Position numbers and translations under genes: made by a program
In this document: piece after piece, positions 54,939-62,860 of the stretch
Numbering within the stretch: position 1 is the stretch's first letter
Layout of the letters: each line of letters begins with the position of its first letter
Notes under the pieces: generated by a model
The model's input: only the letters and a program-made list of their open reading frames with translations
Databases searched by the model: none
Told to the model about the DNA's origin: nothing
NCBI RefSeq assembly: GCF_025574465.1
Contig: NZ_JAOBPP010000016.1
Span: forward strand, 1-64,000
DNA from: Kordiimonas aestuarii
GTDB lineage: Bacteria > Pseudomonadota > Alphaproteobacteria > Sphingomonadales > Kordiimonadaceae
Direction of reading: 5' to 3'
Length of the DNA stretch: 64,000 nucleotides

Positions 54939-56471
54939 ATGCAGAACTGGGCCATTGTCTGCGGGGCGATACGTTCACCTATCGAGTTCAATATTACGAT
55001 CAACGCCGCAATGGAGTTTCGTAAGCAGGGCCTTTTGCATGGCATCATCGTCTCCACATGGAACGATACCTTCCGCGAGATGCAAGGCCTGAAGCAGGAT
55101 CTGGTCAGCCGGGGCATCATTGTTGTCGAGGTGCCGGGCCTGCGCGAGGGCGGAAACGGACAAACCTTTCGGCAGCACCGGCTTTTTGAGGCTGGCATAA
55201 CGCACTGCCCGGACGGTGTGGCTGTTTTGAAACTGCGGTCTGACAAAGCGGTGCACCGTCTGCATTATTTTGTCGAGCGTCTCAGGACCGGCCCGGTGCC
55301 CACCTTGCCTTGTCAATCGATCTTTCAGGTGATGAAGGCGAAAATATCGGTTCAGGCGGCTTCGGTCTCCATGCCGTTCAATCATGCGGACGTTGTTTTT
55401 TTCGGACTGAAGGAAGACCTTCGCCGGCTTTGCCATATGGACCAGTTTTATGAATGGGCTTTTTATCCTGGCAGCATGAACGCGGAGATTCGGTGGTTTT
55501 CCCGGCCCTTCCTCCGCGAATTGAAAATATTCCGGCAGTTTTTTGAGTATTTCAACAGCCGGACCATCTCGCGATATGTGATCGAGATGGCGGAGGCTGG
55601 CAATTTCGATGCGATTCCCGACATGGTGATGGATGTTATTGCTGCCAACATTTTGTGTGTGTACTTTAATTTCGACATCGCCTCGCCGGATACTGGCAGT
55701 GACCGGGTTTCGGTCCGGCAACTCTTCGGTTATGGGGGAAGCTCAACGTCGAAGGTTATTCCCATGACCATGACCAAGCAGGCGGCCTGCTATAGCAACC
55801 ATGCCATTGAGGCAATGGCTCAGGAACATTTTCCTGACGAGGACGGCGGGAGCCACATGAAGGCTGCGTTCGCCCGGCTGCGAGACGCAGAATATGCCGG
55901 CCGGACGATACCGCTCGCCGAGTTGAAGTCTATCCGGCAGATATATTTTCCCGATACAGAATTTGATAATAGCGCGCAGTCCCCCCTGAGGCTGGCCTCT
56001 AATGTGACCTGGGTTGATGCTCCCGCGACGGAGGACCCGCTTGCCGTCCATCTGGAGAGGGCTGTGTCCGCAGGAGAACCTGACGAAGACCACGGCTTTG
56101 TCCAACGGTTCATTACCGAAAACGCCGTCAAAACAGATCTTGCGACGCTTTATTATACGATCGCTCAAAAATACAGGACAGGAGACGATGTCCCTGTCAG
56201 TGAAAGACACGCTCACTATTGGTTGCGCCTGGCGGCGGAGGGGCGCTATCGTCCTGCGGAAAAAGCTTGGGGGGATGTCCAGAAAAGTAGTGGTGAATTT
56301 GATTCAGCCGCCCAGTGGTACCACAAGGCGGCCCTTCGCGGAGACGTCGCGGCTCAGAAGGAACTGGCTGTGCTTCTTCGGGATCATAAGATTACGTCTG
56401 TCAGCGAAAGCTGGCAGAAGTGGATGGAAGTTTCTCAGCAGAATGGTGGTACCGGTGAGCTGCCATTATAG
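54939..56471 (+). CDS. Glycan-locus protein A: WavE-like N-domain with Sel1-like tail
   Basis: 510 residues. An N-terminal domain (about 1-340) has the pattern G-L-L-H-G-I-I-V-S-T-W-N-D near residue 30 and K-L-R-S-D-K-A-V-H near 105, similar to the V-S-T-W and R-T-D motifs of WavE-type LPS-synthesis proteins. The last 100 residues contain Sel1/TPR-like repeats (A-H-Y-W-L-R-L-A-A-E-G and W-Y-H-K-A-A-L-R-G-D-V-A-A-Q-K). It is paralogous to the protein at 57422, and a small methyltransferase gene separates them. No signal peptide. A glycosyltransferase-like role is inferred. Confidence 0.65.
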   Translation: MQNWAIVCGAIRSPIEFNITINAAMEFRKQGLLHGIIVSTWNDTFREMQGLKQDLVSRGIIVVEVPGLREGGNGQTFRQHRLFEAGITHCPDGVAVLKLRSDKAVHRLHYFVERLRTGPVPTLPCQSIFQVMKAKISVQAASVSMPFNHADVVFFGLKEDLRRLCHMDQFYEWAFYPGSMNAEIRWFSRPFLRELKIFRQFFEYFNSRTISRYVIEMAEAGNFDAIPDMVMDVIAANILCVYFNFDIASPDTGSDRVSVRQLFGYGGSSTSKVIPMTMTKQAACYSNHAIEAMAQEHFPDEDGGSHMKAAFARLRDAEYAGRTIPLAELKSIRQIYFPDTEFDNSAQSPLRLASNVTWVDAPATEDPLAVHLERAVSAGEPDEDHGFVQRFITENAVKTDLATLYYTIAQKYRTGDDVPVSERHAHYWLRLAAEGRYRPAEKAWGDVQKSSGEFDSAAQWYHKAALRGDVAAQKELAVLLRDHKITSVSESWQKWMEVSQQNGGTGELPL

Positions 56472-56545
56472 GTTTTAAACAACAACTAATCATCCGGGCG
56501 CAGATGTAATGTTTTCGCCCGGCCGAAGCGATTGAGAGTTATTTT

Positions 56546-57373
56546 ATGAACATGTCAAAAGACGCCTCCCTGGAACGTTATTATGGCTTCAGGGAAGTGG
56601 TGGGTTGCACGACCGCCCCACAGGCGGCACTTATGGCCTACTTCCTGAAGGCCTTGAACGACACAGGTGTGCGTGGTGATGTGTTGGAAATCGGCGTTTA
56701 TCGTGGCCGCTCATCCATGCTGTTTGGCTTGTATCTTCACGGCCGCCGGCGCTTACATCTCGTTGACCCGGGCTTGAAGGGCGATGTGCTTGAGGAGCTT
56801 ACACGGAACTTGACGGACATCGCACCATCGATGGACTTCGAAAGGGACGTCATTATCGATATGCGCATGTCGCAAGAACTGCAGTATGACTATGCGGTGC
56901 AGAACCGCGGCCAGTATGCCTTCATTCATATAGACGGTGGGCACTCCATGCTTGACGTATACAGGGACCTGCAGCAGGCGGAAAAAATGCTTGGCGAGAA
57001 AGGCATCGTAATTTGCGACGACTTTTTTGCTGCTGGTCGACCCGCTGTAACGGAGGGGGTGTACAAATACCTGCATGATCATCCCGGCGTATTTAAAATT
57101 CTGCTTACCGGTTATAACAAGGCAGTCCTCGCTCGGGCGGACCGGTACGAGGAGTGGTGGGTCAGGATCATCAACAGTCTTGGTGAGTATCTGGAGAGCA
57201 ATTGGCGACCAGTGCAAATACATCTTTATAACTCTCCTCTTGAGTTTCCAACGCTCGGCCTTTCGGAGCGTACAAAGGAGCAATGCCCATTTGGTGGCTA
57301 TTTTGAGCGGGAAGAAAGCCATGCCCTGATCGCGGCATTGTCGAAAGCCGTTGGGGCACAGGGTAACAAGTGA
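56546..57373 (+). CDS. TylF/Methyltransf_24-like class I methyltransferase
   Basis: 275 residues. The SAM-binding motif G-D-V-L-E-I-G-V-Y-R-G-R-S-S at about residue 50 and the acidic post-loop H-L-V-D-P-G are in place, with F-I-H-I-D-G-G-H-S and I-C-D-D-F-F later, where the conserved Asp residues bind Mg2+ in TylF-type sugar O-methyltransferases. Unlike the methyltransferase-like protein at 49848, motif I is intact. It lies between the two WavE-like paralogues, consistent with O-methylation of the glycan. Confidence 0.82.
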   Translation: MNMSKDASLERYYGFREVVGCTTAPQAALMAYFLKALNDTGVRGDVLEIGVYRGRSSMLFGLYLHGRRRLHLVDPGLKGDVLEELTRNLTDIAPSMDFERDVIIDMRMSQELQYDYAVQNRGQYAFIHIDGGHSMLDVYRDLQQAEKMLGEKGIVICDDFFAAGRPAVTEGVYKYLHDHPGVFKILLTGYNKAVLARADRYEEWWVRIINSLGEYLESNWRPVQIHLYNSPLEFPTLGLSERTKEQCPFGGYFEREESHALIAALSKAVGAQGNK

Positions 57374-57421
57374 TCGCATACCGGATCGACTTCACGGGCC
57401 GGGTGACCGCCAACACAAAGG

Positions 57422-59032
57422 ATGCGGATTTTCCAGATGCAAAAACGGGATTGCCCCAATTATGTTCTCATTTGCGGGCTGCTACGCGACGAACTTGAGT
57501 TCAGGATCACGGTCGCCCAGATGGTCGAGGCAACAACGGAAGGTCTGCTTGACGGTATCGTGGTTTCTACCTGGTTTGGCGAAGTCGATGCCATCCCCGG
57601 GTTGCGCGCAGACCTGGCCAGGCTGAGAATTGTCCTGGTTGAAAGTTATCCGCCCAAGTTCAAGATTTCCGGCAACGCATGGGCCCAGCACAAGGCTATG
57701 TTACAGGGGTTGCGGGCAATACCCGATGGGGCGGCGGTCTGGAGAATAAGAACCGATCGCACAGCCCACTTGTTAAAGGCCTTTCGGCAATGTCTTGAAG
57801 CGGGGCCATCGCCATGCCGTCGGTTAGGCCGTGATGCTCCCGTATTTGAGCGGCGAGTCGTTGCGATGGCGGTGGTGGCTACGTCACCTTTTTATGCGGC
57901 GGATTTTGCTTTTTATGGCTTGAAGCAGGATCTCCTCAAGATGACCCATTTTGAAGGGGTATACGATAGCCTGTTCCGTGGCTTTGGTGCGGAAAACCGC
58001 TTATGGACGCAGCCCTTCCTGAAGGCTTATCCTCGTCTTGCGGAACTCTTTGAACGCGTCAATGTCATGGGATTTTCTGAGCATGTGGTGGGCGCGGCAA
58101 GTGCAGGGCGTGTGATCCCCGACTATATTCTCTATTTCCTGACCTTCTACTGGCTTCAGCTTTACAACAATATCCAATTGATTGAGGAGAGAGACAGCGC
58201 CCCGCTGGGGCTGACGGTGCTTGGTGTCCTCGGCGGGGCACCGTGCGGCGCCATCCGTGTTGGCGCCGTTGCGTCAAACTTTACGGTCCATATAGCTCTT
58301 TTCAACAGCCAGAGAGCACTGGATGATTTGCTCGAAGGTCAGTTCGAGGACGACAGTGACCTTGGCGGGCGGTACAGGCGTATCCTGGAAGAGGTCAAGG
58401 CGCGGGGTGAAGATGCATTACCTGTATGGGGTGATGATGAGGCCGCACAGCTTGCGGAGATGCAAGAGAGGACGCCAGACGTTGAACTTCTGCCACGACC
58501 AAGCGTCGTGCACTTTCCCAAAACGGATGACCAGGCATGGGATGGCAAGATCGATGTACTTTCCGGTGCGCATTTCAGGCAAATGTTGGAACGGGAGAGT
58601 CAGGCCGACGTTGTGGATGACGAGATGCTCTCCCTTATCCAGGAAAAGCTTGAACTGACAAGAAGCGGTTTCGACACCGGGAAATTATACAATATGATTG
58701 CGACTGATATTTTTCGCACGGCCTGCGACGAGCGTCCCAAAAAGATGCTAGGTGGCTTCTTCCTGCTCCGGGCCGCGGAAAGGGGCAATGTTGAAGCTGC
58801 GGCGCTATACGGCTGGCTGGTGTATTCGGGCCGTCTGGAGGCTGACACCCGGGAGCATGCGACGCGTTGGACGGGAATTGCTGCGCTCAAGGAGAACCCG
58901 CTGGCGCAATATACCTGTTCTTTGATGTGTAAAAATGGCTGGTTTGGTGAAGAACACAGGCATGAGGCTGACGAGTGGCACAGGACGGCACTCGCGAACG
59001 GTTTCATCAGTGCCATGTTGAATGCTGGTTAA
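57422..59032 (+). CDS. Glycan-locus protein B: WavE-like N-domain with Sel1-like tail
   Basis: 536 residues, paralogue of the protein at 54939. The shared pattern is G-L-L-D-G-I-V-V-S-T-W (about 35-45), A-Q-H-K-A-M and R-I-R-T-D-R-T-A-H near 110. The C-terminus has Sel1-like repeats (F-F-L-L-R-A-A-E-R-G-N-V-E-A-A-A-L-Y-G-W). The exact start is unclear: ATG 57422 is very close to AAAGG, and ATG 57437 is possible. Two copies either side of a methyltransferase gene suggest duplication and divergence of acceptor specificity. Confidence 0.65.
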   Translation: MRIFQMQKRDCPNYVLICGLLRDELEFRITVAQMVEATTEGLLDGIVVSTWFGEVDAIPGLRADLARLRIVLVESYPPKFKISGNAWAQHKAMLQGLRAIPDGAAVWRIRTDRTAHLLKAFRQCLEAGPSPCRRLGRDAPVFERRVVAMAVVATSPFYAADFAFYGLKQDLLKMTHFEGVYDSLFRGFGAENRLWTQPFLKAYPRLAELFERVNVMGFSEHVVGAASAGRVIPDYILYFLTFYWLQLYNNIQLIEERDSAPLGLTVLGVLGGAPCGAIRVGAVASNFTVHIALFNSQRALDDLLEGQFEDDSDLGGRYRRILEEVKARGEDALPVWGDDEAAQLAEMQERTPDVELLPRPSVVHFPKTDDQAWDGKIDVLSGAHFRQMLERESQADVVDDEMLSLIQEKLELTRSGFDTGKLYNMIATDIFRTACDERPKKMLGGFFLLRAAERGNVEAAALYGWLVYSGRLEADTREHATRWTGIAALKENPLAQYTCSLMCKNGWFGEEHRHEADEWHRTALANGFISAMLNAG

Positions 59033-59100
59033 GGGCCCGCCGCGCATGTCGATTTTTACCGTGATGGAATATGGGGCACTTCCAAGGAGAATGAGAAACT

Positions 59101-59928
59101 ATGTTTGGTGGCCATGATGCACATGTGAAGCGTACATGCGATGCGATCGCCAACGTGGTTGAAACCCCTGCCTTTGAGGGGCCGTCATATGATGACTTGA
59201 CCAAGCTCCTCATCTGTATGACACCGCGCTCCGGCAGCCAGTATCTGGGGTCCGTTCTGCGTGATAACGGACTGGGGCTTGCGCACGAGCATTTTCGCTA
59301 CACCGGCGGTTCGATCGAAGATGTTACGCGCCAGTTCGGGTTGAAGACATTTGAGGATTTTGTCAGGAACAGAATAGAGAAGAACATTGCTGCCGGGGGC
59401 GTGTTTTCCGCGAAAGCGGACTGGATGCAGTTTCTGCCAGTTTATTATCTTGGTGCCTTCCACCATTATTTCAGGAGCGCCCATTACGTATATCTGACCC
59501 GTCGCGATAGGTTGGACCAAGCCATTTCACGCTATATCGCAACTGAATCCCGATATTTCCACACAACCTATCACGCCCATAAAGATGCGGTGGAATTAGT
59601 GCCCTTTTCCGCAGCGGGGATAAAGGCGCATCTGGACCATATCATGGCGCTGGAAAACGCGTGGGAGCAGTTCTTCCTGTCTGAAGGGATCGCGCCATTG
59701 AGGATATATTACGAAGACCTCGCGTCGGATACGGCGGGCGTGCTGTCGAGCATTTTTGTCTTCCTGGGCAGGGAGCGACCTGCGGACCTGCTGCTTGAGA
59801 CTGAATTCCAGATCGTTCGTACCGGCAAAAATGAGGCTTTCAAAGAGCTTTTCCGCCGAACAAGACAGGAGGAGCGCGCAACCTTCACCGCTGAGTTCAC
59901 GGCGGAGAAAACTGGTGAGGGTTCATAA
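59101..59928 (+). CDS. Stf0-type sulfotransferase
   Basis: 275 residues. The PAPS-binding 5'-phosphosulfate loop I-C-M-T-P-R-S-G-S-Q-Y-L is at residues about 38-49, and Y-L-T-R-R-D-R-L-D-Q-A-I-S-R-Y fits the 3'-phosphate-binding motif; I-Y-Y-E-D-L appears later. Mycobacterial Stf0 sulfates trehalose; homologues in glycan loci decorate surface sugars. RBS AAGGAG lies about 10 nt upstream. PAPS synthesis genes are not in the window. Next in the rightward set after the WavE-like pair. Confidence 0.85.
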   Translation: MFGGHDAHVKRTCDAIANVVETPAFEGPSYDDLTKLLICMTPRSGSQYLGSVLRDNGLGLAHEHFRYTGGSIEDVTRQFGLKTFEDFVRNRIEKNIAAGGVFSAKADWMQFLPVYYLGAFHHYFRSAHYVYLTRRDRLDQAISRYIATESRYFHTTYHAHKDAVELVPFSAAGIKAHLDHIMALENAWEQFFLSEGIAPLRIYYEDLASDTAGVLSSIFVFLGRERPADLLLETEFQIVRTGKNEAFKELFRRTRQEERATFTAEFTAEKTGEGS

Positions 59929-60260
59929 CGCCTCGTTGGCACGGCGAGTAGATCAATTTGAAAGTCTGGATGAATGAATTGGCATTGCAATCCTCAGGTA
60001 AGTCCTTAAGATTAAGGCCTTTTTGAATGCAATCTTGAATTTTTACTGCACTATGCGGTGTTGGTAATGCCGCAATTGACGTTGAGTTTGGGCCCTGCTG
60101 ACAATACGCTTTTCGCCCTGTTACCCTGTTCTGAAACAGGGGGCGAAAGCGGCGGGGCTGGGGTGCGGGCGAGAAATTGAAACGAGAAAACAGCCTGTAA
60201 TCGCGATTGATCAGGCAGGCGATGCCCGGTCATCGGGTATATGGCGAAATGGGGTAAGCG
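59929..60260. other. Intergenic region with a longer inverted repeat
   Basis: About 330 bp without a gene. Besides the weak terminator, CCCTGTT (60124-60130) and AACAGGG (60135-60141) form a 7-bp hairpin with a 4-nt loop, extendable outward through TTTCGCCC and GGGCGAAA with mismatches. No U-tract follows, so it may be a regulatory or RNA-processing site ahead of the GT2-DUF115 gene. Confidence 0.4.
60004..60024 (+). terminator. Weak terminator candidate after sulfotransferase
   Basis: CCTTAA and TTAAGG (60004-60009, 60012-60017) form a short stem, followed by CC and five T. It is short (loop of 2-4 nt), so confidence is low; if real it separates the sulfotransferase from the next gene. Confidence 0.35.
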
Positions 60261-62681
60261 ATGACAAGCGCGGTTAAACTGGAAAATGCTTTTTTTGTGA
60301 CGCAGGAAAGCCTCCTGCTCGTTGGCTGGTGTGTGAATGATGAAGATGACGAACTGGTTCTGCGAATCAATGGTGAGGCTTATGTCACCCTCACACCCAA
60401 CCACCACCGCCCTGATGTAGACGCCCACTTTGCCCGGGTTTTGGACGACCATGCCGGTATCAGGCGCACGGTGCTGCTACAAGCCGAACATTGTGCGGCG
60501 GATAGCCTGGAGGTTGAACTTGCACTTGTCCGCGGTGACGAAGACATTCACACCGATAAAATCCGCATTGACGTAGCGAACGCAAAAAAAGTTCATCGCA
60601 TAACCGGGGACTTTGATGAAAACACCGAGCGGCTTGATAGCCGATATTGCTGGCCGGATAATCTTGAGCCGGGCCTTACCAGCGTCATTCTGGGTGTATA
60701 CAACGGTGAAAAATACCTGCCGATGGCGATCGAAAGCATCCTGGATCAGACGGATAAAAACATTCAGTTGATCATTGTGGATGACGCCTCAACGGACGGC
60801 ACGCGGGATATCCTGCTTGAATTCAAGGAGCGAGACCCGAGGATTGAATTGGTCCTGAAGGACCAGAACGCCGGGCAGGGCCAGGCCTTCAATACCGGTA
60901 TCCTGAGGGCACGCGGCGACCTGACCTGCATTATGGATGCCGACGATTTCTGGTTCCCACGCAAGGTCGAAGTTGTTCGCAAGGTCTTTGACCAGCATAA
61001 GGCCGGGGGCGAGTATGCGCTGTTCCAGCACCGACTGAACGTCTGTTATGGCACTGTGGTCAGCCAGGAACAATTCAGGGCCTCTCTGCTGGAGGGGGAT
61101 ATCCTCAATCATTGCAGGAAGGAAAAAAACAGGATACCGGGCCCCTTTATCCCGACGGCCGGCTTGGCATTCCCTACCGAAATATTGCGGGTCGTTTTTC
61201 CTATTCCGCGGGCGTTCCGTATATGTGCAGACGGTTTTCTCACTCGCGCGGCGATCAGCTTCGGGCAAGGCAAGGCTATCACGGAAACGCTGGGTGCCTA
61301 CCGCATCCATAGCGAAAATAACACCGTCGGCAACGAGGCGTTTGAACAGGAACGCTACATTGCCGATATTCTGATCCCGGAAGTGAACCGTTTCTACGAG
61401 AAGAACAATATTTTCCTTCATCTGCCTATCGACTACCGGGCGAAACGCAGCGTCGCGTTAAATCGTGTGGTGCCAAAGCATACAAGCAAGGGCATATATT
61501 ATGCGAGTGAACGCAAGCGCTATGCACACGGACTCGAGGATTTTCGCAATATCCACAAGGGCAAACGTGCCTTCATCGTAGCCACCGGTCCAAGCCTGAA
61601 AATAAGCGATCTGGACTTCCTTAAGGATGAAATCACCTTCGCGTGCAACAAGATCACGCTGGCGTTTGATGAAACCGATTGGCGGCCAACCTATTATTCC
61701 ATCATCGATTCACTCGTCTATGAAAACTTGGTTGTTGACTGGTCCTCACTGCCGTCTGTGAATTTCTTTCCGGAAGATCTGCGGCGTAAATATGCAGGCT
61801 TGTCCAACACCTTTTTTGTCAAGAATCGCACGCCGATTTATAACGGCGAAAACCGCGTGTTCGAGTTTAGTGAAAATGTCAGTGAAGGTGCGGCGGGCGG
61901 GTACACCGTGGTTTATTTCATGATGCAACTGGCCTTCCATATGGGGATTGAAGAACTTTACCTGATCGGCTTGGATTTCAGCTTCAACTTCAAGGCCCTT
62001 TCCGACGAGAAAACGGTGAAAGGCGAGGCTGTTATTATCAACAGCGATGAAGTGAACCATTTCCATAAAGGCTATCGGCCGGAGGGCGAAAAGTGGACCA
62101 TGCCACGGCTTGATCTGCAGCAAGCTGCTTTCACAAAAGCAAAACATGCCTTCGAGCGGGCTGGTCGCAAGATATATAACGCGTCCCGCGCGACCAAGCT
62201 CGACGTTTTTGAGCGGGTGGATTTTGATGCGCTGATGCAAGAAAAAGCGGATAAGCGGCAAAATGAACATATGGTTGGTGACGTCTACGGTGACATCATG
62301 TTGGCCTCCTATAGTTCCACATTTGAAGAAATACGCGTCCAGGGTTGGTGCACCCCCAGGCCAGAACGTATTGATGTCTTTCACGAAGGTACAGTTGTAT
62401 GCTGCGGCGAACCGGTGCTGGAGAGTTATGAAAACGCATCGCTCGCAAGTGGCGCAGGTATCTATGTCTGGAGCGCGGCGGGTGAAGCCCCGATCAAGAC
62501 TGGCGACAGCGTACGTGTCGTCATGCGCTTTGCTGATGGCAGTCGCTCGGTCGTGACCTGCCCGGTTGCCACACACACCGCAGACATTGATATGAAGCAC
62601 GCTTTCAAGGAGCTTCTGTTGCGTAATCGCCAGTTGCAAAAACAGCTTGATGAGGTTTCATCCAGTGAGGCGAATACCTGA
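60261..62681 (+). CDS. GT2 glycosyltransferase-DUF115 fusion protein
   Basis: 806 residues. Order: an N-terminal beta-rich region (about 1-110); a GT-A family 2 domain (about 135-390) with S-V-I-L-G-V-Y-N-G-E, V-D-D-A-S-T-D-G-T and M-D-A-D-D-F (DXD-like, near 225); a DUF115 domain (about 425-650) starting F-R-N-I-H-K-G-K-R-A-F-I-V-A-T-G-P-S; and a C-terminal beta-rich domain with V-Q-G-W-C-T-P, resembling the N-terminal L-V-G-W-C-V-N. DUF115/Maf proteins act in flagellin glycosylation; fusion to GT2 suggests one protein that transfers a sugar to a protein or lipid acceptor. No signal peptide. Confidence 0.8.
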   Translation: MTSAVKLENAFFVTQESLLLVGWCVNDEDDELVLRINGEAYVTLTPNHHRPDVDAHFARVLDDHAGIRRTVLLQAEHCAADSLEVELALVRGDEDIHTDKIRIDVANAKKVHRITGDFDENTERLDSRYCWPDNLEPGLTSVILGVYNGEKYLPMAIESILDQTDKNIQLIIVDDASTDGTRDILLEFKERDPRIELVLKDQNAGQGQAFNTGILRARGDLTCIMDADDFWFPRKVEVVRKVFDQHKAGGEYALFQHRLNVCYGTVVSQEQFRASLLEGDILNHCRKEKNRIPGPFIPTAGLAFPTEILRVVFPIPRAFRICADGFLTRAAISFGQGKAITETLGAYRIHSENNTVGNEAFEQERYIADILIPEVNRFYEKNNIFLHLPIDYRAKRSVALNRVVPKHTSKGIYYASERKRYAHGLEDFRNIHKGKRAFIVATGPSLKISDLDFLKDEITFACNKITLAFDETDWRPTYYSIIDSLVYENLVVDWSSLPSVNFFPEDLRRKYAGLSNTFFVKNRTPIYNGENRVFEFSENVSEGAAGGYTVVYFMMQLAFHMGIEELYLIGLDFSFNFKALSDEKTVKGEAVIINSDEVNHFHKGYRPEGEKWTMPRLDLQQAAFTKAKHAFERAGRKIYNASRATKLDVFERVDFDALMQEKADKRQNEHMVGDVYGDIMLASYSSTFEEIRVQGWCTPRPERIDVFHEGTVVCCGEPVLESYENASLASGAGIYVWSAAGEAPIKTGDSVRVVMRFADGSRSVVTCPVATHTADIDMKHAFKELLLRNRQLQKQLDEVSSSEANT

Positions 62682-62860
62682 GGGGCGAGGTATAAACAGT
62701 ATGAAATTATTGGTCGACGAGGACGGAATAAGGCGCATGTGCTCTTGGCGCGTGGCGACAAGATTGTTGGAATGCCCTGTTCCGAATACACAGCATCGGC
62801 TATCCGGGAGACGTGCCCAGTGACAGGTCGATCAACTAAGGCACCGGCGGGTGAGGCGCA

